From: Acidobacteriota bacterium
Lineage (GTDB): Bacteria > Acidobacteriota > Vicinamibacteria > Vicinamibacterales > Vicinamibacteraceae
DNA: 9,725 nucleotides
NCBI GenBank assembly: GCA_023427865.1
Contig: JAEYZV010000626.1
Coordinates: forward strand, 1 to 9,725
Direction: 5' to 3'
The notes beneath the pieces are model-generated. The model did no database searches. It saw only the letters and a list, made by a program, of their open reading frames with translations, and had not been told where the DNA came from. Within the stretch, counting starts at the first letter, position 1. Each line of letters starts with the position of its first letter. Shown here one piece after another: positions 1-7,058 of the stretch. The position numbers were made by a program, and so were the translations under genes.

Positions 1-30
1 CCTGTCCCCTTGGCGCCGTCGCTCACGCGC

Positions 31-243
31 TCAGGACGGGAACTCGTAGACCGACTCGTTGGCCTCGCTGCTCCAGCACTCGGCGCGCAGCATCAGCGAG
101 GTGCCCTCGAGGCTCGCCTTCAGCGCCTTGGCGCGATGCTGTTCCTTCGGCGTGCCCGGCTCGTCGAGTTGCTCGAGCTCCTTCAGGAGGCGATCGATTG
201 CCTCGACAACGGGGTTCAACGAGACCTTCGGCTTCTTGACCAT
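31..243 (-). CDS. Small hypothetical protein (70 aa)
   Basis: I do not recognise a family for this 70-residue protein. It begins MVKKPKVSLNP and is rich in Lys and Glu. A probable amphipathic helix lies at about residues 10-30 (VVEAIDRLLKELEQL), a second helical stretch (KEQHRAKALKASLEG) follows, and there is one Cys near residue 56. No signal peptide or membrane segment is visible, so it is probably cytoplasmic. A good Shine-Dalgarno (GGAG, complement of 251-254) lies 7 nt before the ATG, which supports this start and argues that the gene is real. It sits 75 bp downstream of the kinase gene on the same strand and may be cotranscribed with it. Its role, including any link to the kinase, is unknown. 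Confidence 0.6.
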   Translation of the reverse strand: MVKKPKVSLNPVVEAIDRLLKELEQLDEPGTPKEQHRAKALKASLEGTSLMLRAECWSSEANESVYEFPS

Positions 244-300
244 GCAGTGACTCCGCTCCAGTGCGCAGCGCCATGCCGCGCCGATGACGATCGGGTGTGG

Positions 301-318
301 CGTTCCCCGCCGGGAACG
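301..318 (-). terminator. Stem-loop directly after the kinase stop; possible terminator or attenuator
   Basis: There is a perfect inverted repeat, CGTTCCC (301-307), loop of 4, GGGAACG (312-318). It abuts the kinase stop codon (complement of 319-321). The stem is GC-rich, but no T-tract follows it on the minus strand, so it is not a classical intrinsic terminator. It may separate or attenuate expression of the downstream 70-aa gene, or stabilise the mRNA 3' end. Confidence 0.35.
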
Positions 319-3045
319 TCAGGGGTGCTCATAGGCGGCCAGTATCCTGGCCCAACGCGGGTCGGACCGCACATTCGTGAAACGGGGATCCACGCGCAGG
401 TACGCCAGCCGCGAGCTCTTGCCGCGCGCCGCAATCTCCAGCCACGGAATGACCTTGTCTGTCTGTTCCAGGCCGGCGTACGCCGTCGCGAGGAAGAACG
501 CCAGGTTCGCGCGCTCCCCCGGCGCGGCGGCATCGTACCGCGCCTGCAGCTTCGCCAGCTGCCGGTCCGACAGCTCGTGGTCGCCTCGGCGGCCTAGCGC
601 CACCGCGATCTGGGCCTCCGAGAAGGCGTCGCGGCCCTTGCGCTCGGTGAGCAACTGCCGACACGTCGTCAGGGCCTCGTCGTACTTGCCGACCACCGGC
701 AGGATGCGGCACTGCCCCACGAGCGCGGACTCGAGCCCGACGTCCACGGCGCGCAACTCCTTGAACGCCTGCAGGGCCTCCTCGTCACGGCCGGCGTAGT
801 GCAGGCCCATGGCCAGGTACCCCTTCAGCGACGACGCGAGCGGCGCACTGCGGCGGGCCTCGACCATCTGCTCGACGGCCTCGGTCGTGCGGCCGCGCCC
901 GGCCAGCAGCATCGCGTACCGCGATCGCGCGAACACGTTGCTGCCGTCGCGGGCGAGCGCGTCGAGGAACTCGCTCTCGGCGCGCCCCCAGTCGTGCAGC
1001 TCCTCGGCATAGAGGTCGGCGACCGCTGCCCTGGCGTCGGCGTTGTCGGGGTCACGCGCCAGGGCCAGAGTGGCCGCCCACCGCGCGTTCTCGAAAGCCA
1101 CGGCCGGCGCAATCGCGCCGTTGCGGTATTGCGTCAGCAGGCACTGCGCCCACCGCGCGTATCCGGCCGCGAACTCCGGGTCCGCGTCGGTCGACGACTT
1201 GAAGGCCTGGCAGGCCTGCGCGATGCCCTCCGGGCTCTCGGTGGCGATCAGCCGCAGCCCGCGCGCGAAGAGCTCGAGCGCCTCCGGGTTGCCGCGCGCA
1301 GCCGCCGCATGCCGCGGCGAATGCAGCGCCTCCGGATCGATCCGCAGGTGCGGCGCGAGCGCGCTGGCAAGCGCATCGGCAAGCGCATCGAGATCGATGG
1401 TCGGCCCCACCGTGGGCAGCGAGATCGGCAGCGCGCCGGCCATCACCACCCGCACGTTGCCGCGGTAGCCGTCCTGCTGCCGCTGCACGGGCATCAGTTC
1501 GATGACGGCGTCGGTCTGCAACGCGGCCATGATGGACGCGGTCGACCTCGTCGCATCGTTGATCGCCGCCACCGCGTCGGGGCTCGTCACGCGCAGTTCC
1601 GACGATGCACGCAGCCGCCGGTCGAGATTGGAGGCCACGAGGAACGTGACCGGGTCGAACTTCGGCGAGACCTGGGCCGGACGGATCGCCACCACCGGCG
1701 TGACGGCGGCCGCACGCTGCAGCGTGACCTCCGGCGGTCGGGGCGCGAGCCAGGCAAGCAGGGCAACGAGCACCGCGCCCAGCGCGAACCCCGGCCCGGC
1801 GATCTGCCACCAGCGGAACGACCATGCCCGACGCCCCCTGGCCGGCACGGGCGTGGGTGCGCTTGCGGCAGCGGCCGCCGCGAGCGCCTCGCGGTCCACG
1901 GTGATGGTGCTGTCTAGGCCGAGCGAGCGGGCCAGCGCCTCCTGCAGCGCGCCGGCACTCGCGTAACGACGCGACGCGTCCGGGTGCGTCGCGCGTTCGA
2001 CGACCCGCGCGAAGTCGTCGGCCAGGTCGGGCCGGGCGTCGTGCAGCCGGAACCGCCGTCCCTCGAGATGCGCAGTGCGGAGATCGTCGAGCGACGACGC
2101 GTTGACCGGGTACTGTGCCGTCACCAGGTGGAACAGCAGCACGCCGAGGCTGTAGATGTCCGATTGCACGGTGGCGTCGCCGCCACGCATCAGCTCAGGG
2201 GCAAGGTAGAGAGGGGTGCCGGTGAGCCGGCCGCTCCTGGCAGCCACCGCATGGACGTACTGCCCCGCGCCGAAGTCCATCAGCACGAGCCGGCCGCCCT
2301 CTTCGCGCATCACGTTCTGCGCCTTGATGTCGCGGTGGACGAGCCCCGCCTTGTGCACCGCGGCGAGTGCGCGACAGAGTTCCTGGCCGATCAGCGCCGC
2401 TTCACGCGCACCGAACGGGCCGGTCGAGCGCAGCAACTGCTCGAGCGTGCGCCCGCGGATGTACTCCATCCACAGGCCGACGCGGCCGTCCCGCTCCTCG
2501 GCGCCGAACACGGTCACCACGTTGCGGTGCCGCACGCGCGCGAGGATGCGTCCTTCGTGGAGGATCTTCTCGGCCAGCTCGGTCGTCTGCCGCCCTTTGC
2601 GCAGGAGCTTGAGCGCAACGTCCCGATCGAGGCGGGTGTCGCGGGCGCGATACACGTTGCCGAACGAGCCCTGGCCGATCTGTTCGATGAGCTCGAGGTG
2701 TCCCCAGTGTTCCAGCGGCCGCTTTGACGGCGGCGGCAACACCCGTTCCTCGATCGTTGGCGCATCGGTGTCGCTCAGCGCCGGGCCGATGCGGCCCACC
2801 ACGCGCGCGCGGGGCGGCTGGGGAAAGCCCGGCGCCCCCGCCGTGCCCGGCTCGTAGTCGCCGTCCTGCAGCGGCAGGCGCGACCGATGGAGCTCCGCGA
2901 CACCCGCGAGCACCCTCAGGTCCTCCAGCAGCCGACGGTCATCGTCATCCTGGACGGACGCCTCGAGATCGTTCCAGTCGATCTCGGCGACACCGTCGGC
3001 GACCGAGGCTGCCAGTTCCAGCAACCGCTCGCGTTGCGCACTCAT
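319..3045 (-). CDS. Membrane-anchored Ser/Thr protein kinase with extracytoplasmic TPR region
   Basis: This is a 908-aa Hanks-type protein kinase that would phosphorylate Ser/Thr on unknown targets. An acidic N-terminal region (1-112) precedes the kinase domain at about 115-372. All catalytic motifs are present: glycine loop GQGSFG (124-129), VALK lysine K146, helix-C glutamate E164, HRDIKAQN (237-244, catalytic D239), DFG (257-259) and APE (282-284). A single membrane helix at about 413-434 follows an Ala/Pro linker. Residues about 450-570 resemble the TolB-N-like domain found in such kinases, and about 585-870 form TPR-like helical repeats, predicted outside the cytoplasm. It ends with a VDPRF...RSDPRW motif typical of this kinase class. 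The ATG has only a weak AGG upstream. It is transcribed divergently from the iron operon; no functional link is shown. Confidence 0.93.
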   Translation of the reverse strand: MSAQRERLLELAASVADGVAEIDWNDLEASVQDDDDRRLLEDLRVLAGVAELHRSRLPLQDGDYEPGTAGAPGFPQPPRARVVGRIGPALSDTDAPTIEERVLPPPSKRPLEHWGHLELIEQIGQGSFGNVYRARDTRLDRDVALKLLRKGRQTTELAEKILHEGRILARVRHRNVVTVFGAEERDGRVGLWMEYIRGRTLEQLLRSTGPFGAREAALIGQELCRALAAVHKAGLVHRDIKAQNVMREEGGRLVLMDFGAGQYVHAVAARSGRLTGTPLYLAPELMRGGDATVQSDIYSLGVLLFHLVTAQYPVNASSLDDLRTAHLEGRRFRLHDARPDLADDFARVVERATHPDASRRYASAGALQEALARSLGLDSTITVDREALAAAAAASAPTPVPARGRRAWSFRWWQIAGPGFALGAVLVALLAWLAPRPPEVTLQRAAAVTPVVAIRPAQVSPKFDPVTFLVASNLDRRLRASSELRVTSPDAVAAINDATRSTASIMAALQTDAVIELMPVQRQQDGYRGNVRVVMAGALPISLPTVGPTIDLDALADALASALAPHLRIDPEALHSPRHAAAARGNPEALELFARGLRLIATESPEGIAQACQAFKSSTDADPEFAAGYARWAQCLLTQYRNGAIAPAVAFENARWAATLALARDPDNADARAAVADLYAEELHDWGRAESEFLDALARDGSNVFARSRYAMLLAGRGRTTEAVEQMVEARRSAPLASSLKGYLAMGLHYAGRDEEALQAFKELRAVDVGLESALVGQCRILPVVGKYDEALTTCRQLLTERKGRDAFSEAQIAVALGRRGDHELSDRQLAKLQARYDAAAPGERANLAFFLATAYAGLEQTDKVIPWLEIAARGKSSRLAYLRVDPRFTNVRSDPRWARILAAYEHP

Positions 3046-3075
3046 GGACGGGCCTGTTCTCGCGTGTGTGTAGAT

Positions 3076-3092
3076 GGACGTCCGGGACGTCC
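3076..3092. repeat. Tandem palindromic GGACGTCC pair upstream of the kinase
   Basis: GGACGTCC occurs at 3076-3083 and again at 3085-3092, a period of 9. Each copy is itself an 8-bp palindrome, and a partial third copy (GCGGACG) follows. It lies 31-47 bp upstream of the kinase ATG, in its likely 5' UTR or promoter. It may be a protein binding site, but in a GC-rich genome short palindromes of this kind can arise by chance. Confidence 0.4.
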
Positions 3093-3184
3093 GCGGACGA
3101 TTCGAACGCCGCCAGGCGGTCGCCCGCGATGACGGACACCGGTGGACGCGAGCGGGGCATCCCTGCCTCCGCCGCGCTCTTGTT

Positions 3185-3198
3185 GTGAAACGTTACAC
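3185..3198. promoter_or_regulatory. Imperfect palindrome GTGAAACGTTACAC, possible operator
   Basis: The site GTGAAACGTTACAC matches its reverse complement in 6 of 7 base pairs and is centred on AACGTT. A CG-centred, AT-flanked palindrome of this kind is reminiscent of LacI-type operators, although no such regulator is in the window. It lies between the divergent kinase and receptor genes, 140 bp from the kinase start and 86 bp from the receptor start. It could serve either gene, or neither. Confidence 0.3.
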
Positions 3199-3266
3199 GC
3201 GACCGAATCGAACCCCAAGAGGTCAGCCGCAAATACCCCTTGACTTTGACGACTGACGGGTTCATT

Positions 3267-3282
3267 TTTTGACTAGTCAAAA
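3267..3282. promoter_or_regulatory. Perfect 16-bp palindrome, candidate operator of the iron operon
   Basis: TTTTGACTAGTCAAAA reads identically on both strands and ends 2 bases before the receptor ATG at 3285. It is AT-rich in GC-rich surroundings and contains CTAG, a tetranucleotide that is rare in many bacterial genomes. Its half-site TTGACT recurs at 3240-3245, followed by a related TTGACG at 3246-3251; either could also serve as a -35-like hexamer, but I see no convincing -10. Because the operon encodes a DtxR-like regulator, metal-dependent repression at this site is the natural reading. That assignment is inference from position and symmetry only. As RNA it could also fold into a 6-bp stem with a CTAG loop across the usual ribosome binding position. 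Confidence 0.6.
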
Positions 3283-3284
3283 TC

Positions 3285-5492
3285 ATGCTCGTCCTTCCGC
3301 TGCTCGCATTCGCCTCCCTGACGCTCCAGCCCGGCGCGACGACCGCCCCGTGTGCGATGCGCCTGGAGGTGCGGGACGCGGCGGGCAGCGCGCTACCGGG
3401 CGCAGCCGTGGTCTCGACCGAAGGGCTGGTGCTACAGAGCACGGACGACGCCGGAGTCGCCTGCCTGCCGGAACCCGTCACGGTCCGCGTCGAGTTGCCC
3501 GGATTCGTCTCGATGGACGCTCCTGCCACCAACGGACCGGTGTCGATCACGCTCGCGCCCGCATTCCGGGCCGAGGTCGAAGTCGCCGCCGAGCGGCGCG
3601 ATGCACGGCTGCGCGACGCACCGGTGCGAACCGAGGTCATCTCGCGCAATTTCGTGGAGCAGGTCGGCGCGCGGACGCTCGCCGACGCCGTCGAGTACAC
3701 GACCGGCGTGCGCGTCGAGAACAACTGCCAGAACTGCAACTTCTCGCAGGTGCGGCTGCTCGGCCTCGAAGGTCCCTACACACAAATCCTGATCGACGGC
3801 CAGCCCACGCTGTCGTCGCTTGCCCAGGTCTACGGCCTCGAACAGATCCCGGCGCGGCTGATCGATCGGTTGGAGGTGACCAAGGGTGGCGGCGCCGCGC
3901 TGCTCGGGCCGGGCTCGGTCGGTGGTGTCATCAACGTGATCACCCGCGAACCGGCCGAGAGCGGTGCGCAACTCGACACCACCCTCGGTGTCACCGACGG
4001 GCAGCCCACCGTCAGCACGGCGGGCGCCATCGACTGGGTCACCGCGGACCGTCGGGGCATGCTGACGGCGTACGGGCAGGCCGATCGCGTGGACGCCGTG
4101 GACCTGACCGGCGACGGTTTCACCGAAGTCTCGCGGCGCGCGCTCGATGCCGGGGGTGTCCGCGCGCACCGCCTCCTGCTCGATGCCCGCGCACGACTGA
4201 CCGTCGATGCGAGCGCCTTCCGCGAGGCACGGCGTGGCGGCAACGCGCTCGACCTGCCGCCCCACGAGGCCGACGTCGCCGAGGACATCGACACGATGCG
4301 CACGGCCGCGACGGTCACGTGGCTGCATGCGCCCACGCCACGCACCGACTACCGCCTCACGCTCTCTGCCGCGGATACGCAACGCGACAGCTATTACGGC
4401 GTCGGGAGGAACCCGCTCGCCTACGGCGACACCCGCAGTCGTCTCGGCGTCGCGGACCTCCTCGTGAACCGGTACGGCGTGCACCACGTGCTCAGCGGTG
4501 GCGTCCAGGTCACGGCGGAACGGCTGCGCGACAGCCAGCCGGGGTACGGCCGTCATTTCGACCAGCGTTACAACCAGATCGGCCTTTTCGTGCAGGACGA
4601 GTGGACGATGCGGCCCGGGTGGCAGCTGGTGACCGGGGCGCGGGTGGACGCGCATTCGGCGCTGGACGCACCGCAGCTACTGCCCCGCGCGGCGCTGCGC
4701 ATCTCGCCGACGCCTGCGCTCGATCTCCGCGTGTCGTTCGCGCAGGGGATCCGTGCGCCACAGGTCTTCGACGAGGATCTCCACATCGCCTCGGTCGGCG
4801 GCGAGGCGCGCATCGTCGTCGTCGATCCGGCGCTGCGTCCCGAACGTTCGGTGAACGTCATGGCCGGCGGCGAATGGAAGCCATCGCTGTGGGGCGGGCA
4901 GGCATTGCTCGAAGTCAACGGCTTCAGCACGCGGCTGCGTGATCAGTTCCACCTCCAGGAGCAGGACATCGCCGGCACCCCGGAGCGCGAGTTCCTGAAG
5001 ACCAACCTGGGCACGGCCACCGTGCGGGGCGTGGAGGCCAACGTGGGCTGGGGCCGTGGCGACCACCTGATCCTCCAGGGCGGCATCGTGCTGCAGCGCA
5101 GCACGTTCGGGCAACCCGATCCGGATTTCGGCAGCACGCGGTTCTTCCGCACGCCGGACATCTACGGCAACGCCTCCATCACCGTGAAGGAACTGCTCCC
5201 GGTCGATGTCTTCACGGGCCTGCGGATGACCGGCTCGATGCTCGCGCCCCACTTCGCGGGCGCCATCCGCGAGGATCGGCTCGAACGCACGCCGTCGTTC
5301 CTCCAGGTGGATCTGTCGCTGGCCCGCCGCATCACGCAGGGCCGCGTGCCTTTGACGCTGACGTTGGCGGTGCGCAACCTGACGAACGCCTACCAGCGGG
5401 ATCTCGATCAGGGTCCGTTGCGCGACGCCGGCTACGTGTACGGCCCGCGGCTGCCGCGCACGGTATCGCTGTCGCTGAGGGTCGGCCGATGA
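3285..5492 (+). CDS. TonB-dependent outer-membrane receptor with NCQNC plug motif
   Basis: This 735-aa protein has the layout of a TonB-dependent receptor, which imports a ligand across the outer membrane using TonB energy. Residues 1-20 form a signal-peptide-like hydrophobic stretch lacking the usual basic n-region. About 25-95 is a carboxypeptidase-regulatory-like beta domain. The plug spans about 98-222, with the typical motifs GPYTQILIDGQP, YGLEQIP and GSVGGVINVITREP, and the rest is the beta barrel. The plug carries a cysteine pair, C148 and C151, in ENNCQNCNFSQVRLLGL; the only other cysteines are C23 and C60. The ATG at 3285 is the only start near the signal peptide: a stop lies five codons upstream and no Shine-Dalgarno is present, only the palindrome. 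First gene of the operon. Substrate is unknown; iron chelate, heme or another metal is inferred from the Feo genes. Confidence 0.92.
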   Translation: MLVLPLLAFASLTLQPGATTAPCAMRLEVRDAAGSALPGAAVVSTEGLVLQSTDDAGVACLPEPVTVRVELPGFVSMDAPATNGPVSITLAPAFRAEVEVAAERRDARLRDAPVRTEVISRNFVEQVGARTLADAVEYTTGVRVENNCQNCNFSQVRLLGLEGPYTQILIDGQPTLSSLAQVYGLEQIPARLIDRLEVTKGGGAALLGPGSVGGVINVITREPAESGAQLDTTLGVTDGQPTVSTAGAIDWVTADRRGMLTAYGQADRVDAVDLTGDGFTEVSRRALDAGGVRAHRLLLDARARLTVDASAFREARRGGNALDLPPHEADVAEDIDTMRTAATVTWLHAPTPRTDYRLTLSAADTQRDSYYGVGRNPLAYGDTRSRLGVADLLVNRYGVHHVLSGGVQVTAERLRDSQPGYGRHFDQRYNQIGLFVQDEWTMRPGWQLVTGARVDAHSALDAPQLLPRAALRISPTPALDLRVSFAQGIRAPQVFDEDLHIASVGGEARIVVVDPALRPERSVNVMAGGEWKPSLWGGQALLEVNGFSTRLRDQFHLQEQDIAGTPEREFLKTNLGTATVRGVEANVGWGRGDHLILQGGIVLQRSTFGQPDPDFGSTRFFRTPDIYGNASITVKELLPVDVFTGLRMTGSMLAPHFAGAIREDRLERTPSFLQVDLSLARRITQGRVPLTLTLAVRNLTNAYQRDLDQGPLRDAGYVYGPRLPRTVSLSLRVGR

Positions 5493-6037
5493 CGACCACT
5501 CCGCTCACGCTGGTGACGGCACTCGCGCTTTCGGCCGGGGTTCCTGCGACAACGGCGTCCGGTCTCGCCGCCCCACGTGCGGTGCGTTCGGCCATCGCGA
5601 CGGGCGGCGCCGAGGTGCCCGCGACGATGGCCGGCTGGCGCGCGGTGGACATCGACGGGCGCACGTGGTCGCCCGAAGCACTCCGGGGACGTATCGTGCT
5701 CGTGGATTTCTGGGCGACCAGGTGCGCGCCGTGCCTGGCCGACCTTCCACGGCTGAAACGGCTGCACGCGCGGTACGCGAGCGACGGGCTGGCCATCCTC
5801 GGCGTGAGTCTCGATCGATCGAGCCCGCGCGACTTCCGCAGCTGGCTGCAGCGGCAGGCGATCGGCTGGCCGCAGGTGCGTGAGCGCGGCGGGTACGAGA
5901 GTCCGCTGGCGCGCCATTTCGGGGTCGAAGCGATTCCCGCCTCGTTCCTGTTCGACCGCAACGGGCGGCTGCTCGACGCCAACCTGCGCGGGGCGACGCT
6001 CGAGACGCGCGTCGCCGCGCTGATGGAGGCGCGATGA
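5489..6037 (+). CDS. Secreted TlpA/ResA-like thioredoxin-fold protein
   Basis: This 182-aa protein has an N-terminal hydrophobic, Ala/Thr-rich segment (about 4-28) consistent with export to the periplasm, then a TlpA/AhpC-type thioredoxin fold. The core VLVDFWATRCAPC carries the redox pair C79 and C82, and EAIP gives the cis-proline at P150. Two features are usual in TlpA/ResA relatives: the strand LAILGVSLDR and the terminal FLFDRNGRLL. The residue before the first active-site Cys is Arg rather than the usual Trp (WATRC instead of WATWC), which may shift redox potential or partner choice. The start overlaps the receptor stop by 4 nt (ATGA), and a Shine-Dalgarno (GAGGG, 5477-5481) lies 7 nt upstream. 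A thiol reductase acting on the receptor's plug cysteines or on a metal ligand is possible but inferred. Confidence 0.88.
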   Translation: MTTTPLTLVTALALSAGVPATTASGLAAPRAVRSAIATGGAEVPATMAGWRAVDIDGRTWSPEALRGRIVLVDFWATRCAPCLADLPRLKRLHARYASDGLAILGVSLDRSSPRDFRSWLQRQAIGWPQVRERGGYESPLARHFGVEAIPASFLFDRNGRLLDANLRGATLETRVAALMEAR

Positions 6038-7053
6038 CACTGCTCCTCGCATGGGGCATGGCGGTTGTCCTCGTGCTGCTCGTGCTCGTGTGGCCGCGAC
6101 ATGGCGTGCTGGCGCGGGCGCGCCGGCGCGCGGGGCGCCACGCCCGCGAACAGGCCGACAACGCGCTCAAGCACCTGCTGCACGAAGCACAGGCCGGGCG
6201 CGCCGGGACGTTCGCGTCGCTCAGGGGCACGCTGCGCATCGGCGACCGCGCCCTGCTGCGCGTCCTCGAGCGCCTGCGCGCGAGCGGCCTGACCTCGTCC
6301 GAAGGCGGCAGCTACCGGCTCACGTCCGCCGGCGAGAAGCGGGCGCGACATCTCGTGCGGGCGCATCGGCTGCTCGAGCGCTATCTCGCCGACGAGGCGC
6401 GGCTCCCGGTCACTTCAGTCCACCGCGTCGCCGAGCGTCTCGAGCACCGGCTCACCGAGGCCGATGCCGACAGGTTGTCGGCGTCCATGGGGCATCCGGA
6501 ACACGACCCGCACGGCGATCCGATTCCGTCGGCCGGCGAGGGCGTACAGGACGTCGGCCTGCCGATCGCCGCGTGGCGCGTCGGTCAGGAGGGACGCATC
6601 GCCCACCTCGAGGACGAGCCGGCCGCGACGTTCAGCGCGCTCGTGCGCCTGGGCCTCGCTGCGGGTCACGCCTTCCGCGTGCTGTCGGTGGACGAGGACG
6701 CGATGGACCTCCTCGTGGAGGACCGCGAGGTGCGTCTGCCGCTCGAGCATGCGACGAACGTCTTCGTGGTGCCGCTCGAGACGGCCGCGGCCGAGGCGTC
6801 GGGCCTCGTGCGCCTCGCCGACCTGCCGACGTCGCAGGCGGCCGAGATCGTGGCGCTCGCGCCGTCATGCCAGGGGCTGACGCGGCGGCGACTGCTCGAC
6901 CTCGGGTTCACGCCGGGCACGCGGGTGCAGCCCGTCTTGCAGACGTTTGCCGGCGACCCGCGCGCCTATCGCGTGCGCGGCACGACGATCGCCTTGCGCC
7001 GCGATCAGTCGTCGGCCGTGATCGTCCGGAGACACGAGACGGAGGTCAGCTGA
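6034..7053 (+). CDS. Membrane-anchored DtxR-like metal regulator fused to two FeoA-like domains
   Basis: This 339-aa protein joins three parts. Residues 3-20 are a strongly hydrophobic helix followed by a basic stretch (ARARRRAGRHAR), predicting an N-out/C-in membrane anchor. About 40-118 is a DtxR-type winged helix, and about 119-165 is the metal-binding and dimerisation region. Aligned by eye to DtxR/MntR, H111, E115, H130, E134, E137 and H138 match metal ligands, and HPEHDPHGDPIP matches the conserved segment after them. E134 replaces the DtxR Cys, as in MntR-like proteins, and the first ligand position appears to be Asn43. Two SH3-like FeoA domains follow (about 170-248 and 257-333, the latter with RRRLLDLGFTPGTRV). 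It overlaps the upstream gene by 4 nt and has GGAGG at 6025-6029. It probably senses Fe(II) or Mn(II) and may also act as FeoA for the downstream FeoB. Confidence 0.88.
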   Translation: MTLLLAWGMAVVLVLLVLVWPRHGVLARARRRAGRHAREQADNALKHLLHEAQAGRAGTFASLRGTLRIGDRALLRVLERLRASGLTSSEGGSYRLTSAGEKRARHLVRAHRLLERYLADEARLPVTSVHRVAERLEHRLTEADADRLSASMGHPEHDPHGDPIPSAGEGVQDVGLPIAAWRVGQEGRIAHLEDEPAATFSALVRLGLAAGHAFRVLSVDEDAMDLLVEDREVRLPLEHATNVFVVPLETAAAEASGLVRLADLPTSQAAEIVALAPSCQGLTRRRLLDLGFTPGTRVQPVLQTFAGDPRAYRVRGTTIALRRDQSSAVIVRRHETEVS

Positions 7054-7058
7054 CTGCC

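Noticed and set aside
1..30. Possible REP-type repeat (CCTGTCCCC) at the left edge
   Set aside because: Only nine bases are visible before the window ends, too little to support a repeat call.
799..1917. Plus-strand open frame (372 codons) opposite the kinase gene
   Set aside because: It is Arg-rich low-complexity translation with no motif, fully covered by the well-supported kinase on the minus strand.
3046..3284. Riboswitch upstream of the metal operon
   Set aside because: I could not find a conserved multi-helix fold; the only strong structures are short palindromes better read as protein sites.
3432..4655. Long minus-strand open frame (407 codons) opposite the receptor gene
   Set aside because: GC-rich sequence gives long antisense open frames. 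The translation is Arg/His/Val-rich with no recognisable domain, while the plus strand encodes a complete TonB receptor.
5332..6366. Minus-strand open frame (344 codons) opposite the TlpA-like gene and the start of the regulator
   Set aside because: It crosses three real genes antisense and shows no domain; it is a shadow of codon bias.
6051..7058. N-terminal extension of the FeoB GTPase, since its frame is open back to 6051
   Set aside because: That stretch overlaps the well-supported regulator in another frame and is Arg/Ala-rich nonsense. FeoB similarity begins only after the ATG at 7059.
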